Positions 27,979 through 36,608 are shown, numbered from the stretch's first letter. The stretch is DNA of 64,000 bases from Streptomyces omiyaensis (GCF_014650895.1 NZ_BMVV01000017.1:123954-187953); one strand, 5' to 3'. Notes: a model not told the origin generated them from the letters alone. Numbers and translations are program-made.

Positions 27979-28176
27979 AGCCTGTCTGACAATTCCCGCC
28001 GGGTCCGGCCCGCCCGGCACGCACTCCCCCGTAGCCCTTCGGGCACGGGAGGTGCCCCCATGCCGCACGGCCGGAACGCCCAAGTAGCTCCGCTACGCGG
28101 GCGCCCCGGCCGCACGCCGATCGCACGCACCGGACGACCCGGCCTGATCCGACGCCAATTGTCAGACAGGCTCTAG
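27975..28176. mobile_element. MITE-like element, perfect 16-bp TIRs, CTAG ends
   Basis: The left end CTAG+AGCCTGTCTGACAATT (27975-27994) and right end AATTGTCAGACAGGCT+CTAG (28157-28176) are perfect inverted repeats flanked by CTAG. The inside (162 bp) has no credible reading frame and can fold back on itself. CTAG-type duplication is the target preference of some IS5-family (IS427-like) elements, which suggests a non-autonomous derivative mobilised in trans. Left-end fragments occur at 13892 and possibly 56934; a 17-base internal match lies at 39083-39099. Confidence 0.75.
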
Positions 28177-28211
28177 GCTCCTCCCGCCGCCTTCCCGCGT
28201 ACCCTCGCCGC

Positions 28212-29012
28212 ATGATCGTCCAAGAGCTCTCCGACGCCGAGGTCGCCGCGGCCGCCGCCCGTGCCGGTGCCGAGGTCGTGCGCGGCCTCCACGGGCGCGA
28301 ACTCGAACGGATCGACAAGGGGGCCGGCGACTTCGCCACCACCGCCGACCTGGCGGCCGAGCGGGCCGTCCTCGACGTCCTCCGGGCCGCCCGGCCCGAC
28401 GACGCCGTCCTCGGCGAGGAGGGCGGCCGGCAGGGCGCGGACGGGGCCCGCCGCGAATGGCTCGTGGACCCCCTCTGCGGCACCCTCAATTACGCCGTCG
28501 GCCACAAGCTCGTCGCCGTCAACGTCGCCCTGCGCGGCGGCGGGGCGGCCGCCGTGGCGGACCCGTTCGCCGGCGAGGACGGCGAGGTGTTCCTGACCGA
28601 CGGCACGCGCGCGTGGACGGCCGGCGGCGCCCCGCTCGCCCCCACCGCCGCCACCGGCCTCGTCGACGTCAACCTGGACCCGCCCTTCCCCGGCGCGCCC
28701 GGTTTCCGCGCCGTCGACCTCCTCGCCCACCCGGACTTCGTCGCCGGCTTCCGGCCCCGCGTGGTCTCCACGACGCTCGCGCTCGCCTGGGTGGCGGCCG
28801 GGAAGCGGGCCGCGTACGTCACCGACGGCGGCGACCTGTCCGGCAGCGTCCACTTCGCCGCCGGCATCGCCCTCTGCCGGGCGGCCGGCTGCGTCGTCAC
28901 CGGCGTCGACGGCCGGCCGGTGGGGGAGGGCGCCGGGCGCGGCCTCGTCGCCGCCGCCGACGCCGCCACCCACGCGCGGCTCATGGCGATGATCGCCGCG
29001 CACCCGGCCTGA
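28212..29012 (+). CDS. inositol monophosphatase-like protein with altered metal motif
   Basis: 266 aa. FIG/IMPase superfamily: an ADLAAERAVLDVL helix, GEEGG (metal-binding Glu), WLVDPLCGTLNYA, and the late segment GSVHFAAGIALCRAAGC. The canonical motif is WxVDPxDGTxNF; here the second Asp is Cys. That Asp binds metal in characterised IMPases, so activity may be changed or lost. Start ATG 28212 has no ribosome-binding site but TACCCT lies 6 nt upstream, so it is probably leaderless. It begins 36 bp after the MITE-like element. Confidence 0.85.
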   Translation: MIVQELSDAEVAAAAARAGAEVVRGLHGRELERIDKGAGDFATTADLAAERAVLDVLRAARPDDAVLGEEGGRQGADGARREWLVDPLCGTLNYAVGHKLVAVNVALRGGGAAAVADPFAGEDGEVFLTDGTRAWTAGGAPLAPTAATGLVDVNLDPPFPGAPGFRAVDLLAHPDFVAGFRPRVVSTTLALAWVAAGKRAAYVTDGGDLSGSVHFAAGIALCRAAGCVVTGVDGRPVGEGAGRGLVAAADAATHARLMAMIAAHPA

Positions 29013-29048
29013 CCGGCGGGGCGCCCCCCAGGCCGCCCCTTCCGGATC

Positions 29049-29073
29049 GTGCCGGGCCCGCACCGCCCGGCAC
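29049..29073. terminator. hairpin between convergent genes
   Basis: GTGCCGGGC (29049-29057) and GCCCGGCAC (29065-29073), perfect 9-bp stem, in the 197-bp gap between two convergent genes. The rest of the gap shows nothing. Confidence 0.5.
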
Positions 29074-29209
29074 CGCACCTCGCCGCGCGGCCGGGGCACC
29101 CGGGTACGCCCCGTACGAGGGCGCCCCTCGGCCCCGCGGCGCACGGCACCGGAGGACGCCGGCCCGACCGGCGCGATCCGAAGGAGAGGGCCCATCCGAA
29201 GGGGAAGGC

Positions 29210-30067
29210 CTAGTTGAGCCGCGCCCGCGCCGCCTGCGCCTGGTGGCGGATCGCGGCGGCGGAGTCCGGGTCGACCGCGTCCATGATCTGCGCGTACGCC
29301 TCCATCTCCGCCGCCCCGGTGAGGAAGTCGCCCCGCTGGACGAGGAGTTTCGCCCGCTCGTAGCGGAGCCGCGCCGGGTGGGAGGGGAGCAGCAGGGCCA
29401 GCTCCACCGCCCACAGGGCCACGTCGGAGTGCTCCGGGCGGGGGGTCGCCCACGCGCGGATGTTGCCCAGGATCCGCAGCACGATCGCACCCGGCTCGGC
29501 GGGCCGCAGCATGGAGCGGTCCAGCGCTTCGCCGGTCGCGCTCGTCACCAGCAGCTCGGCGTCCTCGGCGGTCATCGGGCGGCCGCCCGCGAAGGGATCG
29601 GCGAGGTCGAGCGCGGTCGGGTCGCCGAAGCCGACGACGAAGTGCCCCGGCAGGCCGAGTCCGTACACGGGCGCGCCGGCCCGCCGGGCGACCTCCATCC
29701 ACACCACGGACAGCAGGATCGGCAGGCCCCGGCGCCGCCGCAGCACCTCGTGGAGGAGGGACGACTCCAGGCGCTGGTAGTCGGCGGGGACGCCCTCGAA
29801 GCCCTCCCGGCCGCCGAGCAGCGCCGTCAGCTCGTCCTTCCACGCCCCGGTGAAGCGGGTGGCGTACGGGACGAGTCCGGCGAGCCGGTCGAGCTCCACG
29901 TCGGCCTCGACCAGGTCGTGCTCGGTGACGGCGGGGTCGGCCACGGCGCAGATCAGCAGGCAGAGCCGGGCGAGGTCGGGCCGCTCGGCCCGGGCCTCCT
30001 CCGCGAACTCCCGCCGCCGGTCGGGTGACGGCCCGGACGGCCGCTCCAGGGGGTCCTCCGCGCTCAC
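29210..30067 (-). CDS. SirB1-like protein (transglutaminase-like fold plus TPR)
   Basis: 285 aa from GTG 30067. The N-terminal two thirds match the SirB1/YchA pattern (LHEVLRRRRGLPILLSVVWMEVARRAG, then GLGLPGHFVVGF, a degenerate transglutaminase core). The C-terminal helices (about 205-285, ALLLPSHPARLRYERAKLLV) are TPR-like. Enzymatic function is unknown. It starts 7 bp after the GNAT gene stop and is co-transcribed with it. Confidence 0.85.
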   Translation of the reverse strand: MSAEDPLERPSGPSPDRRREFAEEARAERPDLARLCLLICAVADPAVTEHDLVEADVELDRLAGLVPYATRFTGAWKDELTALLGGREGFEGVPADYQRLESSLLHEVLRRRRGLPILLSVVWMEVARRAGAPVYGLGLPGHFVVGFGDPTALDLADPFAGGRPMTAEDAELLVTSATGEALDRSMLRPAEPGAIVLRILGNIRAWATPRPEHSDVALWAVELALLLPSHPARLRYERAKLLVQRGDFLTGAAEMEAYAQIMDAVDPDSAAAIRHQAQAARARLN

Positions 30068-30074
30068 GCCGCGC

Positions 30075-31076
30075 TCACGCCTCCGCCCGCCGGTAGTGGT
30101 GGTAGTGGTGGTGCACCGCGAAGCCCATCCCCTCGTACAGCGCCCGCGCGCCGTCGTTGTCTGTCTCCACCTGGAGCCAGGCCGCCGACGCGCCCTCGTC
30201 GAGGGCCTGCCGGGCGAGCGCGGCCATGACGGCGGTGGCGAGGCCCCGGCGGCGCTGTCCGGGGTCGACCTCCACGGCCGTGAAGCCCGCCCACCGGCCG
30301 TCGACGACGAGCCGTCCGACGGCCGCGGGTACCCCTCCCGTGCCCGGGACGGAGGCGAACCACACACTCGGCCCGGAGGCGAGCACGTGGCGCACCGCCG
30401 GAGTCGTCACGACGGACGGCCGGGCGCGCCGCAGCCACGGCTCGTCGAGCGTCCGGGAGAGGCGGACCTCCGCCGGGCCGGGTTCCCGGTCCCCGAGCGG
30501 CGCCAGGGCGGCGATCCGCAGCTCGGCGGTGACCTCCCGGCTCCAGCCCAGCCGTTCGAGCTCGGCCGCGAGCAGCTCCTGGGTGCCCTCGGCGCCGGTG
30601 GCGGTCTGCACGTACGCGGGCAGCTTCCGGTCCGCGTACCACTCCCGTACGGCCTCCAGGGCCTCGGCGACCGGCATGCCGGGGTCGCCCGCCGGAAGCA
30701 CCGAGTTGGCCCGCCGGGTGAACCCGTCGGCGGCCCTCAGGGTCCAGTCGCCGAGCGCCTCGCTCTCCACCGGCTGCCAGCCGCGCGCGCAGGCGCGGGA
30801 GAGCTCGGGGAAGGTGGCGGCGGGGCCCCGGCGGCGGGCCGGGGCGGCGGGCACGATCTTGCCCGCGACCAGGCGGAGTTCCGCGATCCGGACGGTCTCC
30901 CCGCTCTTTCGTGTGATCGTGAGCACACCCTCGTCCCAGGATGTGAGCACCCCGACCGCGTCGGTGAATCGCCCGCCCGCCCCGGGGGAGTCCGTCACAT
31001 ACCGAACGGAGACACGTTTTCCCACGTCAGCGCTGGTGAGGCGGACCTCCAACCGCCCTCCGCCGGTGAATTCCAC
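30075..31076 (-). CDS. GNAT N-acetyltransferase with N-terminal SH3-like domain
   Basis: 333 aa from GTG 31076, preceded by GGAG at 6 nt; upstream starts (31145, 31136) would overlap the fdxA promoter region and lack a site. Residues 1-75 form a beta-rich domain (VGKRVSVRYV, GVLTSWDEGVLTI) seen in histone-acetyltransferase-like proteins of actinobacteria. The C-terminal GNAT domain has the acetyl-CoA loop VDPGQRRRGLATAVM and ALYEGMGF. Substrate unknown. Divergent from fdxA. Confidence 0.88.
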   Translation of the reverse strand: MEFTGGGRLEVRLTSADVGKRVSVRYVTDSPGAGGRFTDAVGVLTSWDEGVLTITRKSGETVRIAELRLVAGKIVPAAPARRRGPAATFPELSRACARGWQPVESEALGDWTLRAADGFTRRANSVLPAGDPGMPVAEALEAVREWYADRKLPAYVQTATGAEGTQELLAAELERLGWSREVTAELRIAALAPLGDREPGPAEVRLSRTLDEPWLRRARPSVVTTPAVRHVLASGPSVWFASVPGTGGVPAAVGRLVVDGRWAGFTAVEVDPGQRRRGLATAVMAALARQALDEGASAAWLQVETDNDGARALYEGMGFAVHHHYHHYRRAEA

Positions 31077-31188
31077 AGCTTCTCCGCCCCTCCTGTTCGG
31101 ATCGCCCCCGAGAACGGAGATACTAGGTGCGGGCATCGACGACACCGCGCTCCCGCGCAGACCAGCCCTACCGAGGAGGAACGACAGC

Positions 31189-31509
31189 GTGACCTACGTC
31201 ATCGCGCAGCCTTGTGTCGACGTCAAGGACAAGGCTTGCATCGAGGAGTGCCCCGTCGACTGCATCTACGAGGGCAAGCGATCTCTCTACATCCACCCGG
31301 ACGAGTGCGTCGACTGTGGAGCCTGTGAGCCGGTCTGCCCGGTCGAGGCGATCTTCTACGAGGACGACACCCCGGAGGAGTGGAAGGACTACTACAAGGC
31401 GAACGTCGAGTTCTTCGACGACCTGGGTTCGCCCGGTGGCGCGTCCAAGCTCGGCGAGATCGAGCGCGACCACCCCTTCATCGCCGCCCTGCCGCCGCAG
31501 AACGGCTGA
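31189..31509 (+). CDS. fdxA: 7Fe/8Fe ferredoxin FdxA
   Basis: 106 aa from GTG 31189, preceded by GAGGAGGAA. Cys pattern: CVDVKDKACIEECPVDC (residues about 9-25) and CVDCGACEPVCP (about 40-51), the seven-iron arrangement with one [3Fe-4S] and one [4Fe-4S] cluster. A long acidic C-terminal tail follows. It is a low-potential electron carrier in the cytoplasm. dapC follows 92 bp downstream, the same pairing as in other actinobacteria. Confidence 0.96.
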   Translation: MTYVIAQPCVDVKDKACIEECPVDCIYEGKRSLYIHPDECVDCGACEPVCPVEAIFYEDDTPEEWKDYYKANVEFFDDLGSPGGASKLGEIERDHPFIAALPPQNG

Positions 31510-31601
31510 TCTTTCGTTGCACCCGCTCTCGGTCCCGTACGGCTCCGCCGCCGTACGGGACCGACGCGTATCGCGTACGCACTGAGGAAGTGAGCCAACC
31601 C

Positions 31602-32696
31602 GTGAGCGCTGTCTCTTCGCGCCTGCCCGTCTTCCCCTGGGACAAGCTGGAGCCGTACAAGGAGACGGCCCTGTCCCACCCGGACGGGATCGTGGACCTG
31701 TCGGTCGGCACGCCGGTCGACCCGGTCCCCGCGCTGATCCAGGAGGCCCTGGTGGCCGCCGCGGACTCGCCCGGCTATCCCACGGTGTGGGGCACGCCGG
31801 CCCTGCGCGACGCGCTCACCGGCTGGTGCGAGCGGCGCCTCGGCGCGGTCGGCTTCGCCCACGGGAACGTGCTGCCGGTGGTCGGCTCCAAGGAGCTCGT
31901 CGCCTGGCTGCCGACCCAGCTGGGCCTCGGCCCCGGCGACCGGGTCGCCTACCCGCGGCTCGCCTACCCGACGTACGAGGTCGGCGCGCGGCTCTGCGGC
32001 GCGGAGCCCGTCGTCTACGACGACCCGACCGAGCTCGACCCGTCCGGACTGAAGCTGCTCTGGCTGAACTCCCCGTCCAACCCGACCGGCAAGGTCCTGC
32101 CCAAGGACGAGCTGACCCGGATCGTGGCGTGGGCCAGGGAGCACGGCGTCCTCGTCTTCTCCGACGAGTGCTACCTCGAACTGGGCTGGGAGGCCGACCC
32201 CGTCTCGGTCCTGCACCCGGACGTCTCCGGCGGCTCCTACGAGGGGATCGTCGCCGTCCACTCGCTCTCCAAGCGCTCCAACCTGGCGGGCTACCGGGCG
32301 GCGTTCGTCGCCGGCGACGCGGCCGTCCTCGGCGAGCTCCTCCGGATCCGCAAGCACGGCGGCATGATGACCGCGGCGCCCGTCCAGGCCGCCACCGTCG
32401 CCGCCCTCGGCGACGACACCCACGTCGCCGAGCAGCGGGAGCGGTACGCGGCCCGGCGCGCCGCCCTGAGGGCCGCCCTGGAGGCCCACGGCTTCCGCGT
32501 CGAGCACTCCGAGGCCAGCCTCTACCTGTGGGCCACCCGCGACGAGCCCTGCTGGGACACGGTCGCGTACCTGGCCGGGAAGGGCGTCCTGGTCGCCCCG
32601 GGCGACTTCTACGGCGAGGCGGGCGCCCGCTTCGTCCGCGTGGCCTTCACGGCGACGGACGAGCGGGTCGCGGCGGCGGTCAAGCGCCTCGGCTGA
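31602..32696 (+). CDS. dapC: succinyldiaminopimelate transaminase DapC
   Basis: 364 aa from GTG 31602 (an in-frame GTG at 31590 is also possible; the AGGAAG site favours 31602). Fold type I aminotransferase: LWLNSPSNPTGK, SDECYLEL and the PLP lysine in SLSKRSNLAG. It makes LL-diaminopimelate precursor for lysine and peptidoglycan; actinobacterial members next to fdxA are of this DapC branch. dapE of the same pathway lies 2 kb further on. The gene ends at a 25-bp bidirectional terminator. Confidence 0.93.
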   Translation: MSAVSSRLPVFPWDKLEPYKETALSHPDGIVDLSVGTPVDPVPALIQEALVAAADSPGYPTVWGTPALRDALTGWCERRLGAVGFAHGNVLPVVGSKELVAWLPTQLGLGPGDRVAYPRLAYPTYEVGARLCGAEPVVYDDPTELDPSGLKLLWLNSPSNPTGKVLPKDELTRIVAWAREHGVLVFSDECYLELGWEADPVSVLHPDVSGGSYEGIVAVHSLSKRSNLAGYRAAFVAGDAAVLGELLRIRKHGGMMTAAPVQAATVAALGDDTHVAEQRERYAARRAALRAALEAHGFRVEHSEASLYLWATRDEPCWDTVAYLAGKGVLVAPGDFYGEAGARFVRVAFTATDERVAAAVKRLG

Positions 32697-32720
32697 CGCC
32701 GCGGCCGCCGCCACGGTCAC

Positions 32721-32772
32721 GGCACGCGGAAGGGCCCGGGTCGCACCTGCGACCCGGGCCCTTCCGCGTGCC
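32721..32772. terminator. bidirectional terminator between dapC and the secreted protein gene
   Basis: A perfect 25-bp inverted repeat (32721-32745 with 32748-32772), loop CC. It serves two convergent genes; no T-run. Confidence 0.9.
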
Positions 32773-32782
32773 TGCCGCCGGC

Positions 32783-33232
32783 TCAGCCGATCGGCAGGCC
32801 GCCCAGCATCTGGCCGGCCGGGGCGCCGCCCAGGGCGCCGCCCGCGGGGGTGTTCCCGGCGCTCTCGGCGGCGGCGCCGGCCGTCTGGCCCAGCGCCTGG
32901 CCCGCGCCGCCGGCGGTCTCGCCCGCGATCTTCTGGGCGGCGGGGGTGGCGGTCTTGCCCGCCGCGCCCACGGCCTTGCCGGCCGCCGGGACGGCCGTGC
33001 CGACGGCCTCGCCGCCCGCGGCGCCGGCGACCCCGGTCGTGGTCTGCGCGGCACCGTCGACGGCCGAGCCCGCGTTCGCCGCGTCCAGCGCGGTCAGGCC
33101 GCCGAGGGCGCCGGCCGGCGCGAGGCTGTGGTCCAGGGCGCTCGCGGAACCGGCCGCACCGACCACGGGGGCTGCGCCGGCCGCGACGATCAGGGCGGCG
33201 CGGGCGATCCGACGGGTCAGGGGGAGGGTCAT
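32783..33232 (-). CDS. small secreted Ala/Gly-rich protein
   Basis: 149 aa from ATG 33232, preceded by GGAG at 5 nt. Signal peptide about residues 1-32 (two Arg, hydrophobic helix, ASALDH cleavage region). The mature part is Ala/Gly/Thr-rich (GAAGKTATPAAQKIAGETAGG) with heptad-like spacing and no Cys. No family is recognised; small secreted proteins of this type are common in streptomycetes. Convergent with dapC across the terminator. Confidence 0.75.
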   Translation of the reverse strand: MTLPLTRRIARAALIVAAGAAPVVGAAGSASALDHSLAPAGALGGLTALDAANAGSAVDGAAQTTTGVAGAAGGEAVGTAVPAAGKAVGAAGKTATPAAQKIAGETAGGAGQALGQTAGAAAESAGNTPAGGALGGAPAGQMLGGLPIG

Positions 33233-33560
33233 GGTGCTCCTTCGACGGAGAGGCGGTGGGACGTTTGCGTCTGCGGGCTGCACAACCGAGCCGGGGGCGG
33301 GGGAGGTTGCGGGCGGCGAAGGTAAAGGCTGGGCAATGGGTCGTATTGTCGGGTGGGGAGGAAAGCGGACGAACGCCGCCGGGCGCTGCGCCGTGCCGAA
33401 CCGTCACTCCCCTTGTGCCGCACGGGCGGCGCACCCCTCGTGACCCCCGTGCCCCAGCCGTACCGTCGCGCACCCCCCGTTCCCCGCCCCGGGCGACCCC
33501 TCGCACACGAGTCCCCCACCCGTTCCGCCACGCACGCGCGCGCCCTCGCCCCCGCCCCGG

Positions 33561-33587
33561 CGCACACCGTTCCGCTGTGGGTGTGCG
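33561..33587. other. hairpin in the 33.2-33.7 kb non-coding stretch
   Basis: CGCACACC and GGTGTGCG, an 8-bp stem. The stretch 33233-33694 carries no gene I can support: open frames there are Pro/Arg-rich and lack starts with sites. It should contain the promoter of the secreted-protein gene near 33250-33330. Confidence 0.35.
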
Positions 33588-33633
33588 TGCCGCGCCCTCG
33601 TTCCGTGGGGCGCGGGAGAAGGTTTCGTTTTGC

Positions 33634-33692
33634 CGGGGCCGGGGCCGGGGCCGGGGCCGGGGCGGGGGCGGGGGCGGGGGCGGGGGTGGAGG
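33634..33692. repeat. G-rich hexanucleotide repeat, (GGGGCC)n then (GGGGGC)n
   Basis: About 59 bases made almost only of G-runs: four to five GGGGCC units followed by four GGGGGC units, ending 3 bp before the stop of the minus-strand gene. It has strong G-quadruplex potential on the + strand and i-motif potential on the other. It may work as a terminator or replication barrier, or be slippage DNA. Confidence 0.8.
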
Positions 33693-33694
33693 GG

Positions 33695-34585
33695 TCAGCG
33701 GGTGAGTCGGAGGTGGACGGTGGGGGACGCGGGGGCGGGGGACCAGCCGCCCCCGGAGTCGTCCGCGCGCCAGACCTTCCCCCCGTACGAGACCTCCGCG
33801 ATCCGCAGCGTGTCCGCCCGCGCCACCGCCCACTGCGCCAGCTCCCAGCCGCGCCGCTCCCCGCCGCCGCGGACGGGCACGACGAGGAGGGCCGGTTCCG
33901 CCGCCGAGCGGCCCGCGCTGGCTCCGCCGGAGACGGAGCTGGGCGCGGCGGAGCCGCCGAAGGCCCGGACCAGCTCGGTACGGACGAGGGCGGGGTCGCC
34001 GGGCCGCCCCTCCTCCAGGTCCGCCGTGCACGAGAGCGCGGCCGGAGTCCGGCCGGTGAGCGCCGCGGACAGCAGCGTCGCGTCCGGCTCGTGCTTGGCG
34101 TACGCCTGGGGGAAGCCGCTCTTCTGGACCTTCTGCGCCGCCACCGTCAGCGGCATCCGCGAGTAGCCGGGGACCTTCTCCAGGCCCTCGTAGAACTTCG
34201 TCGCCGAGTAGACCGGGTCCATGATCTCCTCCGGCGTGCCCCAGCCCATCGAGGGCCGCTGCTGGAAGAGGCCGAGCGAGTCCCGGTCGCCGTGCCCGAT
34301 GTTCCGCAGCGCCGACTCCTGGAGCGCGGTCGCCAGCGCGATCGTGACCGCCCGCTCCGGCAGGCCGCGCGAGGTGCCGACCGCCGCGATCGTCGCCGCG
34401 TTCGACGCCTGCTCGGGGGTGAACTCGTACCGGCTGTCCCCGCCGCCCACGGCGCACCGGGGCGCGCCCTTGCTGCCGGTCACCTGATGGACGGCGACGT
34501 ACGAGGCGAGGCCGCACAGGACGGCGAGAGCGACGGCCGAACGGGCGAGCCGGCCGCGACGGGCGGGGCGGGGGGAGTCGGACAC
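33695..34585 (-). CDS. membrane-anchored lysozyme/transglycosylase-like protein
   Basis: 296 aa from GTG 34585 (GTG 34594 is possible; GGTGGG sits 5 nt before 34585). One membrane helix near the N-terminus (about residues 14-35), then an extracytoplasmic domain with IALATALQESALRN and DSLGLFQQRPSMGWG, the pattern of lysozyme-like muralytic domains (catalytic-Glu context in QES). The C-terminal part is Ser/Gly-rich then beta-like. Databases often call relatives heavy metal transporter, which nothing here supports. Divergent from dapE. Confidence 0.7.
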   Translation of the reverse strand: MSDSPRPARRGRLARSAVALAVLCGLASYVAVHQVTGSKGAPRCAVGGGDSRYEFTPEQASNAATIAAVGTSRGLPERAVTIALATALQESALRNIGHGDRDSLGLFQQRPSMGWGTPEEIMDPVYSATKFYEGLEKVPGYSRMPLTVAAQKVQKSGFPQAYAKHEPDATLLSAALTGRTPAALSCTADLEEGRPGDPALVRTELVRAFGGSAAPSSVSGGASAGRSAAEPALLVVPVRGGGERRGWELAQWAVARADTLRIAEVSYGGKVWRADDSGGGWSPAPASPTVHLRLTR

Positions 34586-34623
34586 GGGGCCCACCGTACT
34601 GGAGGCCGGGTTAGGGTCGGCAT

Positions 34624-35739
34624 ATGGCTGACATCACCCCGCAGGAGACTGCCCAGGAGACCCCGATCGACCTCGCCCTCGACGGGGCCGCGCTCACCGC
34701 CGCCCTCGTCGACTTCGCCTCCGTCAGCGGGACCGAGAAGCCGCTCGCCGACGCGATCGAGCAGGCCCTGCGCGCCCTGCCGCACCTCACCGTGGACCGC
34801 CACGGCAACAACGTCGTGGCCCGCACGACCCTCGGCCGCGCCGAGCGGGTCGTCCTCGCCGGTCACATCGACACCGTGCCGATCGCCGACAACGTGCCGT
34901 CCCGGCTCGACGAGGACGGCGTCCTGTGGGGCTGCGGCACCTCCGACATGAAGTCCGGCGTGGCGGTGCAGCTGCGGATCGCGGCCACCGTGCCCGCGCC
35001 CAACCGCGACCTGACCTTCGTCTTCTACGACAACGAGGAGGTCGCCGCCGACCTCAACGGGCTCGGGAAGATCGCCGCCGCCCGCCCGGAGTGGCTGGAG
35101 GGCGACTTCGCCGTCCTCCTGGAGCCCTCCGACGGGCAGGTCGAGGGCGGCTGCCAGGGCACCCTCCGGGTCATCCTGCACACGGCCGGCGAGCGCGCCC
35201 ACTCCGCCCGCTCCTGGATGGGCTCCAACGCCATCCACACCGCGGCCCCGATCCTGGCCCGCCTCGCCGCGTACGAGCCGCGCAAGCCGGTCATCGACGG
35301 CCTGGAGTACCACGAGGGCCTCAACGCGGTCGCGATCCAGGGCGGCGTCGCCACCAACGTCATCCCCGACGCCTGCACGGTGACGGTCAACTACCGGTAC
35401 GCCCCGGACCGCTCGCCGGCCGAGGCGCTGGAGCACGTCCGCGAGGTCTTCGCGGAGTGCGACGTCGCCGAGTTCGTCGTGGACGACGAGAGCCCGGGCG
35501 CGCTGCCCGGCCTCTCCCACCCGGCCGCCGAGGCGTTCATGAAGGCCGTCGGCGGGACCGCGATGCCCAAGTTCGGCTGGACCGACGTCTCCCGTTTCAG
35601 CGCGCTCGGCGTGCCCGCGGTCAACTACGGTCCCGGCGACCCGATCTACGCGCACAAGCGGGACGAGCACGTGCACGTCGACCGGATCCACCACTGCGAG
35701 GCACGGCTCCGCGACTGGCTGACCGCCCGTCTCCCGTAA
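34624..35739 (+). CDS. dapE: succinyl-diaminopimelate desuccinylase DapE
   Basis: 371 aa, M20 family zinc peptidase fold. Metal and catalytic motifs: AGHIDTVPIADN (His and Asp), WGCGTSDMKSG (bridging Asp), FYDNEEVA (catalytic Glu pair). It hydrolyses N-succinyl-LL-DAP to LL-DAP, the step after DapC. No ribosome-binding site; TAGGGT lies 6 nt before ATG, so probably leaderless. The LOG gene follows after 73 bp, the order also seen in mycobacteria. Confidence 0.95.
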   Translation: MADITPQETAQETPIDLALDGAALTAALVDFASVSGTEKPLADAIEQALRALPHLTVDRHGNNVVARTTLGRAERVVLAGHIDTVPIADNVPSRLDEDGVLWGCGTSDMKSGVAVQLRIAATVPAPNRDLTFVFYDNEEVAADLNGLGKIAAARPEWLEGDFAVLLEPSDGQVEGGCQGTLRVILHTAGERAHSARSWMGSNAIHTAAPILARLAAYEPRKPVIDGLEYHEGLNAVAIQGGVATNVIPDACTVTVNYRYAPDRSPAEALEHVREVFAECDVAEFVVDDESPGALPGLSHPAAEAFMKAVGGTAMPKFGWTDVSRFSALGVPAVNYGPGDPIYAHKRDEHVHVDRIHHCEARLRDWLTARLP

Positions 35740-35812
35740 TTTCGCATTTCGTCACCTCAGTAGTCCTACGCTGACCCGACAGAAAGATCTGGATCGGCGG
35801 AGGGAGCAGGCC

Positions 35813-36562
35813 ATGGGCATTCCCGAGGGAATGGCGAAGCCGGAGGAGCAGCGCCTCGGACCGGTGCTGAGGCGGAGGGACCAGGTCCAGCCGGGCACCA
35901 CGGACCAGCGGCTGCTCGACACCGAGGGCGACTCGGAGTGGGTGCACACCGACCCCTGGCGGGTCATGCGGATCCAGTCCGAGTTCGTCGAGGGCTTCGG
36001 GGCCCTCGCCGAACTGCCGAGCGCGATCAGCGTCTTCGGCTCGGCGCGGACGCGGCCGGACTCGCCCGAGTACGAGGCGGGCGTCCGGATCGGCCGGGCG
36101 CTGGTCGAGGCGGGCTTCGCGGTCATCACGGGCGGCGGGCCGGGCGCCATGGAGGCGGCCAACAAGGGGGCCCGGGAGGCGAAGGGCGTCTCGGTCGGCC
36201 TCGGCATCGAGCTCCCCTTCGAGCAGGGGCTCAACCCGCACGTCGACATCGGCGTGAACTTCCGGTACTTCTTCGTCCGCAAGACGATGTTCGTGAAGTA
36301 CGCGCAGGGCTTCGTGGTCCTGCCCGGCGGCCTCGGCACCCTCGACGAGCTCTTCGAGGCGCTGACCCTGGTGCAGACCCGCAAGGTCACCCGCTTCCCG
36401 ATCGTGCTGTTCGGCAGCGCGTACTGGAAGGGGCTCGTCGACTGGCTGAAGGACACGGTCGTCGCCGGCGGGAAGGCGTCCGAGCGCGACCTGCTCCTCT
36501 TCCACGTCACGGACGACGTGGACGAGGCGGTCGCGCTCGTCACCAAGGAGGTCGGCCGGTAG
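35813..36562 (+). CDS. LOG family protein (TIGR00730), lysine-decarboxylase-like fold
   Basis: 249 aa from ATG 35813, preceded by GGAGGGAG. Rossmann-like fold with TGGGPGAMEAANKGA and LPGGLGTLDELFE, the PGGxGTxxE motif of nucleoside 5'-monophosphate phosphoribohydrolases (cytokinin-activating LOG). Despite the old label lysine decarboxylase, such proteins hydrolyse AMP-type nucleotides. The M. tuberculosis counterpart is Rv1205. An N-terminal extension of about 50 residues is present. Confidence 0.92.
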   Translation: MGIPEGMAKPEEQRLGPVLRRRDQVQPGTTDQRLLDTEGDSEWVHTDPWRVMRIQSEFVEGFGALAELPSAISVFGSARTRPDSPEYEAGVRIGRALVEAGFAVITGGGPGAMEAANKGAREAKGVSVGLGIELPFEQGLNPHVDIGVNFRYFFVRKTMFVKYAQGFVVLPGGLGTLDELFEALTLVQTRKVTRFPIVLFGSAYWKGLVDWLKDTVVAGGKASERDLLLFHVTDDVDEAVALVTKEVGR

Positions 36563-36572
36563 GGGTCCCGGC

Positions 36573-36603
36573 GGCCGCCCCGCCCCTCGGGGGCGGGGCG
36601 GCC
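36573..36603. terminator. bidirectional terminator, LOG / collagenase
   Basis: A perfect 14-bp stem, GGCCGCCCCGCCCC (36573-36586) with GGGGCGGGGCGGCC (36590-36603), loop TCG, in the 46-bp gap between convergent genes. Confidence 0.85.
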
Positions 36604-36608
36604 CGGGG

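Noticed and set aside
33233..33694. Coding gene in the 33.2-33.7 kb gap
   Set aside because: Open frames are Arg/Pro/Ala-rich, lack ribosome-binding sites and run into the G-repeat tract.
33695..34585. Heavy metal transporter
   Set aside because: One membrane helix only, no metal-binding motif; the sequence fits a lysozyme-like domain.
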